NCBI RefSeq assembly: GCF_009547075.1
Contig: NZ_WIPH01000014.1
Location: forward strand, 1 to 64,000
Length of the DNA: 64,000 bases
Direction: 5' to 3'
Source: Gluconobacter aidae
GTDB lineage: Bacteria > Pseudomonadota > Alphaproteobacteria > Acetobacterales > Acetobacteraceae
Part shown: in pieces, positions 8,775 through 16,425 of the stretch
Numbering within the stretch: the first letter of the stretch is position 1
How the letters are laid out: every line of letters begins with the position of its first letter
Notes under the pieces: model-generated
The model's database searches: none
Told to the model about the DNA's origin: nothing
The model's input: the letters and a program-made list of their open reading frames with translations, nothing else
Translations under genes and position numbers: made by a program

Positions 8775-9725
8775 GTGCTTTCCAGTGCCCATCGCCTGAT
8801 CCGCCTGACCATCACGCTCTGCATTCTCGTGGTGGCGGCGCTCGTGGTCGTCATTCTGTGGGACTACTATACGGCCTCCCCCTGGACCCGGAACGGACAG
8901 GTGCGCGCACAGGTCGCCAATATCGCGCCCCGCGTCTCGGGCCAGATCCTGGACGTGCGGGTAAAGGACAACCAGTTCGTCCACAAGGGCGATGTGCTGT
9001 ATGTCATCGATCCGTTCGATTTCAGGGTGGCGCTCGATACCGCCAAAGCGCGTGTGGCTGAGCGCAAGGCCGATCTGGAGTTCCGTGTCGTTCAGGCCCA
9101 GTGGCGCAAGGCCATTCCCGGCACTGCTGTCTCGGTCGAGGAAAAGCGGCAGTATGAGGCTTTGTCCCAGCAGATGCAGGCCCAGTACGATGCGGCGCTG
9201 GCCGCCGAACGTCAGGCCACAATCAATCTGGAGCGAACGGAAGTCCGCAGTTCCATCGACGGCATTGTCACCAACCTCATCATGCGTCCCGGCGATTTTG
9301 CGACTGCTGGTGTGGTCAACATCCACATCATCGACACCAGTTCCTACTGGGTGGACGGATATTTCGAGGAAACCAAGGTCCATGACCTCGACGAAGGTGA
9401 TCTCGTCCGCATGGATCTCATGGGCTATCACGATCCGCTCTTCGGTCATGTCGAGAGCATCACCCGCGGTATCGCCAGCAACAACGCGCTGGTGAACAAG
9501 CAGGGCCTGCCGGAAGTGGACCCGGTCTATACCTGGGTCCGTCTGGCGCAGCGTATCCCGGTCCGCGTGAAGATCGACAGGATCCCCGATGACCTGACGC
9601 TTGCCGCCGGCATGACGGCCACCGTGACGGTCGTGTCAGAAGAGGGTAATCGCCGTCACCGCTCCACCCACGCCGCCTTCCAGCATTTCGGTGATGATAT
9701 CCGTCATCTGTTCGGGCATCGGTAA
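8775..9725 (+). CDS. HlyD/AaeA-family periplasmic membrane fusion protein
   Basis: The 316-residue protein starts at GTG 8775, with AAGGTG 8 bases upstream. One N-terminal membrane helix (about 8-30) is followed by WDYYTASPWTRNGQVRAQV. This leads into the biotinyl-lipoyl-like fold (ISGQ-type GQILDVRVKDNQFVHKGDVL), a helical hairpin (about 80-155) and a beta-barrel domain (SYWVDGYFEETKV). This is the EmrA/AaeA layout. It should link the FUSC protein to an outer-membrane channel, which is not encoded in this operon. The gene closest in type in this window is the NodT-like protein at 60976. Confidence 0.88.
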   Translation: MLSSAHRLIRLTITLCILVVAALVVVILWDYYTASPWTRNGQVRAQVANIAPRVSGQILDVRVKDNQFVHKGDVLYVIDPFDFRVALDTAKARVAERKADLEFRVVQAQWRKAIPGTAVSVEEKRQYEALSQQMQAQYDAALAAERQATINLERTEVRSSIDGIVTNLIMRPGDFATAGVVNIHIIDTSSYWVDGYFEETKVHDLDEGDLVRMDLMGYHDPLFGHVESITRGIASNNALVNKQGLPEVDPVYTWVRLAQRIPVRVKIDRIPDDLTLAAGMTATVTVVSEEGNRRHRSTHAAFQHFGDDIRHLFGHR

Positions 9726-9839
9726 GGTTTCTGGAACAAAAGTGTTTGGTGAAGTTTTTATTCCGCCTTTTTTCCGACTGCCATCCCGCCTGTAACCACG
9801 ACCGTTTTCGCCCGTATGTCGGACGTGCAGCGTAGAGAT

Positions 9840-10286
9840 TTACCGGTCTGGACGCAGACATTGCCTTACATATTTCTGATATGAGAACGCCATTGTCCCA
9901 GCGACAAGACCAAGCAGGAAAATCATGCTTTGTGATTGCCCGATAAAAATGGAGGCAATCGCGGGGCCCGGGCAAAAACCAACAAGTCCCCATCCCAGGC
10001 CGAATAAACAGCTTCCTGCAATCAGAGGTCCGTCGATCTGACGTGCGGTCGGAATTTGAAAATTGGTGTCAAAAAGAGGGTGTGACAAATGTTTTTGCAG
10101 CCAAATACCACAAAATGTCACGCAAACAGCGCCACCCAACACAAATGCCAGTGACGGGTTCCAGTTTTCGGAAATGTCTAGAAAAGCCAGAACATTCGAA
10201 GGGTTAAGCATTCCACCTAAAATCAGCCCTAGGCTAAAAATTATCCCGCACGCCATGGCGGCAATATTTCTTGCTATCGCGAGCAT
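9840..10286 (-). CDS. DUF6691/YeeE-YedE-family sulfur transport half (PmpB-like)
   Basis: The 148-residue protein has four membrane segments. It carries the family motifs GGMLNPSNVLAFLDI and GLGWGLVGFCPGPAI, whose Cys lies in a Gly/Pro turn. YeeE/YedE proteins such as TsuA take up thiosulfate, and the split two-protein forms (PmpA/PmpB) occur beside sulfide-oxidation genes. It follows the second half by one base and is last in the regulator-half-half cassette. Base composition is visibly less G+C-rich than in the flanking genes. The substrate (sulfane sulfur or thiosulfate) is inferred from the family. Confidence 0.8.
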   Translation of the reverse strand: MLAIARNIAAMACGIIFSLGLILGGMLNPSNVLAFLDISENWNPSLAFVLGGAVCVTFCGIWLQKHLSHPLFDTNFQIPTARQIDGPLIAGSCLFGLGWGLVGFCPGPAIASIFIGQSQSMIFLLGLVAGTMAFSYQKYVRQCLRPDR

Positions 10287-10287
10287 A

Positions 10288-10704
10288 CTAGCCCCCTGTC
10301 AGAAGGTGGATCAGGGTTGCTGCTGCCATTCCAGTTCCAAGAAAACAGAGGACAGCCACCATTGAGCGCGGTGATAAACGCGCTAATCCAATCACCCCGT
10401 GGCCACTTGTGCAGCCACTTCCAAGGCGGGTGCCGAAGCCGACAAAAATGCCAGAAACGAGAATAAGGGGCCAGGATCCCTGAATAATCATTTCTGGCCA
10501 TGTCCCTGTCATAAGGCGCCATAATAGTGGACCACTGGCCAATCCAAGGAGGAAAGCTGTTCCTGGCCAAATGTTGCGCCCTGAAAGGGTTCGAGCGAGC
10601 AGTCCACTCATGCCGGCTATACGACCGTCCATCAGAAGATAGCCTGCGCAGGCCACGCCGATCAGAGCTCCTCCTGCAAGACTGTGCCAGTATGTGAGTG
10701 GCAT
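10288..10704 (-). CDS. YeeE/YedE-family sulfur transport half (PmpA-like)
   Basis: From ATG 10704 the protein has 138 residues. This start is chosen over an upstream in-frame ATG at 10725 because AAGGAAG lies just before it and it begins two bases after the regulator stop. It has four membrane segments and the diagnostic motif [14 protein letters not shown], the conserved Cys-containing pore motif of YeeE/YedE transporters. Together with the next gene it makes up the two halves that are fused in full-length YeeE. It is probably co-transcribed with the ArsR-type regulator. Confidence 0.82.
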   Translation of the reverse strand: MPLTYWHSLAGGALIGVACAGYLLMDGRIAGMSGLLARTLSGRNIWPGTAFLLGLASGPLLWRLMTGTWPEMIIQGSWPLILVSGIFVGFGTRLGSGCTSGHGVIGLARLSPRSMVAVLCFLGTGMAAATLIHLLTGG

Positions 10705-10706
10705 GC

Positions 10707-11003
10707 TTAGTGCTTCCTTGAGCAAAAAATTTGATGAAGAGCCGTGATAACCTGCCCTGCCCTGGTGTCCGACAAATGGTAGAAAACCGATAATCCCTCT
10801 TTGCGGAACGTCACGATTTTCGCAGATTTAAGAGTTGTCAGATGTCTGGAAAGATTAGGCTGATATATGCCCAACTCACTTTGCATCTCTCCGACCGACA
10901 ACTCCTTTTCAGCAAGTTTACAGGCAATGAGGAGGCGATCGGGATGCGATAGCGTCTTCAACAATTCCGCCACTTGATGAACGTTTTTTTGAATATCTTC
11001 CAT
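10707..11003 (-). CDS. ArsR-family regulator of BigR/SqrR persulfide-sensor type
   Basis: From ATG 11003 the protein has 98 residues. An upstream frame to 11099 was rejected because it runs through the palindrome. The winged helix is clear: LKTLSHPDRLLIAC, LSVGEMQSELGIYQPNLSRHL (recognition helix) and the wing VTFRKEGLSVFYHL. Two cysteines, Cys28 and Cys94, are 66 residues apart. This is the same spacing as the published redox pairs of BigR (42/108) and SqrR (41/107), which form an intramolecular polysulfide bridge and release DNA. There is no ArsR-type CxC metal site. It probably represses itself and the two transporter halves through the adjoining palindrome. Confidence 0.82.
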   Translation of the reverse strand: MEDIQKNVHQVAELLKTLSHPDRLLIACKLAEKELSVGEMQSELGIYQPNLSRHLTTLKSAKIVTFRKEGLSVFYHLSDTRAGQVITALHQIFCSRKH

Positions 11004-11012
11004 TGTGCTCAC

Positions 11013-11044
11013 ATAATATCTTATTATCGATAATAAGATATTAT
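11013..11044. promoter_or_regulatory. Perfect 32-bp palindrome, probable operator of the BigR-like regulator
   Basis: Bases 11013-11028 read ATAATATCTTATTATC, and 11029-11044 are their exact reverse complement. The palindrome has no spacer and no mismatch, and is almost entirely A/T. It ends 9 bases before the regulator start codon, so a bound dimer or pair of dimers would sit over the promoter. Autoregulation by ArsR-family proteins through such a site is well established; the pairing here is inferred from position. No T-tract or GC stem suggests a terminator. Confidence 0.75.
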
Positions 11045-11159
11045 CTTGGTGAGTGTCAATATTCCTGTGCCTGCCAGGGCACTTGACTGTCGTCTCCATT
11101 CTCCCTGTGCCTTGCTACATATGAGCAGGCACTTTCCCCTCCAGACACACGTCACGCAT

Positions 11160-13271
11160 TCAAGTGCGATCCATGCTCCAGATGGCGAACGCCTGAACGA
11201 GGGCGACTTCTTCCAGACGTTTAAAGCGGCCGGATGAGCCGCCATGCCCGGCTTCCATGTTGATGCGGCACAGGAACGGGCCGCCGGACGTGACTTCCCG
11301 CAGTTTTGCGATCCATTTCGCAGGCTCCCAGTACGTCACACGCGGATCGGACAGGCCGCCCATTGCCAGAACCGGCGGGTAGGCTTTGGCTGTGATGTTG
11401 TCATAGGGCGAATAGCTGGCGATCAGGTCATAGGCGGCGGGGTCTTCCAGAGGATTGCCCCATTCCGGCCATTCCGGCGGCGTCAGGGGCAGGGATATGT
11501 CGGACATGGTGTTAAGCATGTCCACGAACGGCACCTGCGCGGCAATTCCGGCGAAAAGCTCGGGCGCCATATTGGTGATCGCGCCCATCAGCAGACCACC
11601 GGCCGAGCCACCCTGCGCGACGATGCGTCCCGCCGAGCCATAGCCTTCCGAGACGAGATGCCGGGCGCAGGCGATGAAATCGATGAAGGTGTTGGGCTTC
11701 TTCGTCCCGCGCCCGTCCAGAAACCAGTTCCAGCCCTTTTCGGAGCCACCACGGACATGGGCGATGGCATGGATCCAGCCCCGGTCTACCAGGCTGAACA
11801 CGGTCGTGGAGAAATCGGCGTCCATGGCGATGCCGTAGGAGCCGTATCCGTACAGAAGCAGCGGTGCCGAGCCGTCCAGAGCCTGCCCTTTGCGCATCAG
11901 GACCGTGATGGGAACCTGCGCGCCGTCCGGGGATGTCGCAAACAGGCGGCGCGTTTCGTAGCGGCTCGCATCATGGCCGGACGGAACCTCGCGGATTTTG
12001 CGCAGAACGCGCTCGCCGCTTGCCATGTTGTAATCGTACCAGTGCGCGGGATTGGTGGGGGACTGATAGATATAACGCAGAACCGGCATGTCATATTCCA
12101 GCGTGCCCAGCATCGTCAGATCATAGGCCGCTTCGTCCATCCCGATGGCTTTCGCCTGCGCCCGGACATCGCCCTGAGTGCCTTCGGGAACCACGAGGAT
12201 ATGAATGTTCCCGTCCCGACGCTCGGCCCAGGCAAGATACCCGCGCGAGGCGCTGGCCCCCAGCAGATAATGCCCCTCGCGGTACGGCACGAAAGGCGTC
12301 CAGTTCTCGCGGCCTGTGGCTGTGTCGGGCGTCTGCATGAGCTGGAAATCCACGGCGCCGCCCGCATTGGTCAGGATGATGAAGCGGTCATTCCAGTGCG
12401 TCAGGGAATAGCGCTCGCCCCGCACCAGCGGTGCTGCCAGGACGGGCGGGGCCGTCGGCTCGGACGCCGGGATGAGCAGCGTTTCGTTCGTATCGTGGTC
12501 GCCGCGTTCGATGACGATCCATTTGCGGGAGGCGCTGACGCCGATGCTGAGGAAGAATCCCGGATCGGTTTCATCGAACACCAGAACATCCTCACCTCCC
12601 GTCAGCGGGCGGCGATAGATCTTCGAGGGGCGGCCATTGTCGTCGCGATAGATCCAGAACAGCCACTGGCTGTCGGGAGAAATGGCGAAGCTGCCCGTCG
12701 TGCTCGGCACTGGCGGGGCGCAGAGTTCGCCCGTCTCCAGATCCTCGACCTGAATGCGATAGACCTCGGAACCCTGAACATCCTCCGCATAGACGAAATA
12801 GCGGTGATCGGGGGAATGGTCGGTCTGTGACAGGGCGTAATAGTCATGCTGCTTCGCCAGAGCATCAGCATCGAGCAGAATCTGTTCCTCTCCACCCTCG
12901 CGCGGGCGGCGGACCCGTAGCGGGTGCTGCGCCCCGTCCTCGAAGCGGACATAATATTCCCATGGGCCATCCGGGACCGGCACGGAAGATTCCGCCGGCG
13001 GGATGCGGCGGATCATTTCCTGAAGCAGTGTCTCGCGCAGTGGCTCCATGTCCGCCAGCATGGCTTCCGCATAGGCGTTCTCCGCCTTCAGATGCGTGGC
13101 GATATCCTCGCGCAGAACGGACGGGTCCCGCAGGACCTGCTGCCAGTTCTCGTCCTTCATCCAGGCATAGGAATCCGTGCGCGTCCGGCCAAGCTGCGTG
13201 GTGGTCAGCGGCTCACGACGGGCGGCGGGAGGAACGGGTGTGGGGGAGGGGGCATCGGGGGTCTGTGGCAT
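11160..13271 (-). CDS. ptrB: Oligopeptidase B (S9A serine peptidase)
   Basis: From ATG 13271 the protein has 703 residues, matching oligopeptidase B, which cleaves peptides after Lys or Arg in the cytoplasm. The open frame extends to 13670 without conserved content. Order of domains: an N-terminal extension (YAWMKDENW about residue 35), a seven-bladed beta-propeller (about 75-410) and an alpha/beta hydrolase domain. The nucleophile serine is in QGGSAGGLLMG and the catalytic His in MEAGHGGSSGR. There is no signal peptide. A second S9 peptidase at 45298 is secreted, so the two act in different compartments. Confidence 0.9.
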   Translation of the reverse strand: MPQTPDAPSPTPVPPAARREPLTTTQLGRTRTDSYAWMKDENWQQVLRDPSVLREDIATHLKAENAYAEAMLADMEPLRETLLQEMIRRIPPAESSVPVPDGPWEYYVRFEDGAQHPLRVRRPREGGEEQILLDADALAKQHDYYALSQTDHSPDHRYFVYAEDVQGSEVYRIQVEDLETGELCAPPVPSTTGSFAISPDSQWLFWIYRDDNGRPSKIYRRPLTGGEDVLVFDETDPGFFLSIGVSASRKWIVIERGDHDTNETLLIPASEPTAPPVLAAPLVRGERYSLTHWNDRFIILTNAGGAVDFQLMQTPDTATGRENWTPFVPYREGHYLLGASASRGYLAWAERRDGNIHILVVPEGTQGDVRAQAKAIGMDEAAYDLTMLGTLEYDMPVLRYIYQSPTNPAHWYDYNMASGERVLRKIREVPSGHDASRYETRRLFATSPDGAQVPITVLMRKGQALDGSAPLLLYGYGSYGIAMDADFSTTVFSLVDRGWIHAIAHVRGGSEKGWNWFLDGRGTKKPNTFIDFIACARHLVSEGYGSAGRIVAQGGSAGGLLMGAITNMAPELFAGIAAQVPFVDMLNTMSDISLPLTPPEWPEWGNPLEDPAAYDLIASYSPYDNITAKAYPPVLAMGGLSDPRVTYWEPAKWIAKLREVTSGGPFLCRINMEAGHGGSSGRFKRLEEVALVQAFAIWSMDRT

Positions 13272-13537
13272 GGGCAAACTGTGACGCAGAAACCGTTGCC
13301 GTTCAATCCGCTCGTGAAGGGGAAACAGAGCTCCCCGATGTGTTCGGTAAAACGAAATGATCCAAAAGTTTCCGCATGACCGCCATGAGGAAAAAGGAAA
13401 TCTCGCAAGAAACCATGTCCGGTCTCGAGTGTTACTCATGGCAACGGGGCATCCTTCGCGATGTTCCAGACCGGGTGATTTCTGTATCTCCTTCTCAAGG
13501 GCGTACAGGGCATCCAGTATACGGAAAGAAGAGTGCC

Positions 13538-14050
13538 ATGATTTCGAATAAATATTTCGCTGTTCTTGCTGCTGCCAGTCTGACCATTTCGGGCGCAGCC
13601 GTCGCCCAGACGGTGCCGCCCATTCCGCAGAGCAGCCCCGTCCCGACAGTCGCGCCGGGCACGCAGGCAACCCTGCCGTCCGCCAATCTTCAGGCTGTCT
13701 CGGGGGGCAAGAACATTCTGACGGCTGCCTCGCCGGGTACGCTGGGTGCCGACGGTCTTCCGACGATCGAGAATGCGCAGGCAGGCAACGTCGCCGGGCT
13801 GAGCTACTATTGCGTGAAACAGAAACTGGTGCTCGGCACGTCGCCGATCGTCGCGGCCCGAACGCTGGCCAAGCGTCCGGACGTCCAGAACGACCAGTTC
13901 TACTCCCTTGGCGGCAAGGGTCTGCTCCAGACGGCTGGTGGCAATGTCTTCGACATCAGCACCCTGCCCAAGGACAAGCGTGTCACGACGTGTAATGACA
14001 TCGTCAAGAAAGCCCAGTCTTTCGGAAGCTCGGCTGTCGTCGGACACTGA
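13538..14050 (+). CDS. DUF2501 family secreted protein
   Basis: From ATG 13538 the protein has 170 residues, with GGAAAGAAG upstream; a frame back to 13376 precedes the signal peptide and is not used. The signal peptide is about residues 1-22 (cleavage near AVAQ). A Pro/Thr-rich linker leads to the DUF2501 domain: NAQAGNVAGLSYYCVKQKL, the FYSLGGKGLL segment and TTCNDIVKKAQSF. The two cysteines are the conserved pair of the family. E. coli YjjA belongs here, and its role is unknown. A strong intrinsic terminator follows. Confidence 0.8.
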   Translation: MISNKYFAVLAAASLTISGAAVAQTVPPIPQSSPVPTVAPGTQATLPSANLQAVSGGKNILTAASPGTLGADGLPTIENAQAGNVAGLSYYCVKQKLVLGTSPIVAARTLAKRPDVQNDQFYSLGGKGLLQTAGGNVFDISTLPKDKRVTTCNDIVKKAQSFGSSAVVGH

Positions 14051-14077
14051 TCGCCTCTTGGGCACGATGTGTCAGAA

Positions 14078-14110
14078 CAAACCCCGGTCCTTCCAGGCCG
14101 GGGTTTTTTT
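14078..14110 (+). terminator. Intrinsic terminator after the DUF2501 gene
   Basis: The sequence AAACCCCGG, a short loop, then CCGGGGTTTTTTT forms a GC-rich stem followed by a run of seven T. It lies 28 bases after the stop codon of the DUF2501 gene. Confidence 0.9.
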
Positions 14111-14238
14111 GTGCTGTGATGGATCCAGATCCCGTTCTCCGGCGCCCGCCATGTACCGGGGATGTGACCTTCATGAAGCGGGCTTGGTCCGAGATTTGAG
14201 GGCGCAAGGATATGCATCGAACGCCCCCCGGATTTTCC

Positions 14239-16425
14239 TCAGCCTGCGAGCCGCTCCATGAGGGCCAGCCCTTCGGCATTTCCCAGAACCGCTGCTTTTT
14301 CCTGACGGGACAGGCGTTCCAGCGCGATCTCAAGCGAGGGCGCTTCCCGAAGCTTGACCAACCCGACGAGAAGGTTGGCGTCGATCGGGGTGCCCGGCTT
14401 CCGGGGCGGGGGCAGGGCACCCTCATGCGCGGCAAGAAGCGGCGCGCTCTGGCGCAGGGCGGCGAAGGCTTCTTCCGGCGGTGCATCGGGGGCATGGGCC
14501 GCGCGTTCGCGCGCCGCGTCATTGGCGGCGGCAAGCTGAAGGATCGGCGGCGGTGCGGTTTCCTCTTCGATCAACAGCAGCCCGGCACGACGCAGGCCCA
14601 GCCCGACATCCCGGCTCGCCGTCAGCGCGGCCAGTGGGATGGCGAGCACCAGTCCCAGCAGCACAGGCGTCATCCAAAGGAACAGAGCCTGAGACACCGA
14701 CCATGCCGCGATGGCCAGCAGCAGGCCGAACACAGTGTAGATCCAGTAGCCATGCGCCACTTCCTTCAGCGAAACCCGGCCATCGTCCCGGTTCTGCGCG
14801 TTCCAGCCTGAATCCCGGCCCAGCAGGATCGAAATAACGCCGGAGGTCTGGATCAGCATGGCGATCGGCGCGATCAGGCCACCGATCAGCGTCTCAAGCA
14901 CGATGGACACCGCCAGCCGGAAAATGCCACCCGATCCCCGCAAAGCTGCCCGGTCGAACATCATGGCGATGAAGGCCAGAGCCTTTGGGGCCAGCAGGAT
15001 GCCCATCGTCCCGATAAAGACGAGCTTCGCCTGCACGGGATCGACCCGCGGCCAGTGCGGATAAAGCGTGGGTTTCGTGCCGAAATATTCGGGATGATAG
15101 AAATGCGACTGAAGCGAAATCAGGATGCCGAACAGCAGGAACAGCAGCCAGAGCGGCGACATGACGTAGGAGCCGATGCCGGTCAGCATATGGACGCGAC
15201 TGACCCAGTGCATGCCCTTCGTGCCAAGGATCTTGCTGTGTTGCAGATTGCCCTGACACCAGCGACGGTCCCGGATGGCGACATCGGTCAGTGATGGCGG
15301 GCTTTCCTCATAGGAACCGAACAGGCCCGGCACCATGTGAATGGCCCAGCCCCCACGACGCATGAGCGCGGCTTCCACAAAGTCATGGCTCAGGATATGG
15401 CCGCCAAAGGGTGCTTTCCCTTTCAGGTGCGGCAGACCGGCCTGTTCGGCAAAAGCCTGCGTGCGGATGACCGCGTTATGACCCCAGTAATTGCCTTCCG
15501 AGCCGTGCCACCACGCAATGCCATGCGCGATCAGCGGTCCATAGACGCGGCCTGCGAACTGCTGCATCCGGGCAAAAAGCGTGCGACCACCCACGATGAC
15601 CGGAAGTGTCTGGATCAGTCCCACGCTGTCATGCTGTTCCATCGCCGCCGTGATCCGGACGATCAGGCTGCCATCCATGACGCTGTCCGCATCAAGCGTG
15701 AGCATCTGCTGGTAGGATGCACCGAACCGCGTGACCCAGTCCCCGAGATTGCCTGCCTTGCGGTCCGTATTCTTGTGGCGTCGCCGATAAAAGACCCGTT
15801 TTTCGCCGTTCGTGGCCTGACGGAACTCCAGGAAGGCACGTTCTTCCTGGACCCAGATGTCCGGATTGGTTGTGTCGGACAGGATGAAGAAATCGAAAGC
15901 GTCGATCTGTCCCGTCGCGAGAATGCTGTCGTGAATGGCGCGCAGACCGGCGAGAACCCGGCCGGGATCCTCATTGTAGGTCGGCATCAGGACAGCGGTG
16001 CGGCTTTTGAGTTCCGGCAGTGGCCCGGTGCGATGGATGCCAAGCCCCAGACCGCCGCGTCGGATCAGGGAGATGAATCCCCCGAGGCAGGAGGTGAAGG
16101 ACAGTGCAATCCAGAAGGCCAGAATGGCGAACAGGACCAGAATGATGATGCCAAGCGTCGAAACGCCCAGCGAGTTGAAGACCTCATTGATGCGGTAGAT
16201 GCCGTATCCCGTCAGCAGGAACGCACCGCCAAAGACCATTAGGCGACGCAGCCACAGCAGGGATGGCGTGGTTGGCAGGATGCTGAATGGTCGGCCATGG
16301 CGGTCCGGCTGCTGATGAAGGTTCTGTGCCTTCATCGTAAGCGGTGCCTCGGTCGGCAGGAACGGGGCGGAAGCCGGCGTGGCGGAGGAGGAAAACTCGG
16401 TCACGGGGTCCAACGGTACATCCAT
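14239..16425 (-). CDS. opgH: Glucans biosynthesis glucosyltransferase OpgH (MdoH)
   Basis: OpgH polymerises UDP-glucose into the beta-1,2 backbone of osmoregulated periplasmic glucans at the inner membrane. The 728 residues have membrane helices near 60-125, then a large GT2 domain with TAVLMPTYNED, the metal-binding DADS motif (TLDADSVMDG), the catalytic HDFVEA region and the RDRRWCQGN motif. Several more membrane helices follow (about 400-600), with a cytoplasmic tail. It overlaps the end of opgG by 25 bases, so the two are translationally coupled. The N-terminal cytoplasmic extension is shorter than in E. coli OpgH. Confidence 0.93.
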   Translation of the reverse strand: MDVPLDPVTEFSSSATPASAPFLPTEAPLTMKAQNLHQQPDRHGRPFSILPTTPSLLWLRRLMVFGGAFLLTGYGIYRINEVFNSLGVSTLGIIILVLFAILAFWIALSFTSCLGGFISLIRRGGLGLGIHRTGPLPELKSRTAVLMPTYNEDPGRVLAGLRAIHDSILATGQIDAFDFFILSDTTNPDIWVQEERAFLEFRQATNGEKRVFYRRRHKNTDRKAGNLGDWVTRFGASYQQMLTLDADSVMDGSLIVRITAAMEQHDSVGLIQTLPVIVGGRTLFARMQQFAGRVYGPLIAHGIAWWHGSEGNYWGHNAVIRTQAFAEQAGLPHLKGKAPFGGHILSHDFVEAALMRRGGWAIHMVPGLFGSYEESPPSLTDVAIRDRRWCQGNLQHSKILGTKGMHWVSRVHMLTGIGSYVMSPLWLLFLLFGILISLQSHFYHPEYFGTKPTLYPHWPRVDPVQAKLVFIGTMGILLAPKALAFIAMMFDRAALRGSGGIFRLAVSIVLETLIGGLIAPIAMLIQTSGVISILLGRDSGWNAQNRDDGRVSLKEVAHGYWIYTVFGLLLAIAAWSVSQALFLWMTPVLLGLVLAIPLAALTASRDVGLGLRRAGLLLIEEETAPPPILQLAAANDAARERAAHAPDAPPEEAFAALRQSAPLLAAHEGALPPPRKPGTPIDANLLVGLVKLREAPSLEIALERLSRQEKAAVLGNAEGLALMERLAG

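Noticed and set aside
11244-12830. 528-codon plus-strand open frame
   Set aside because: It is antisense to oligopeptidase B; composition is that of a shadow and no motif is seen.
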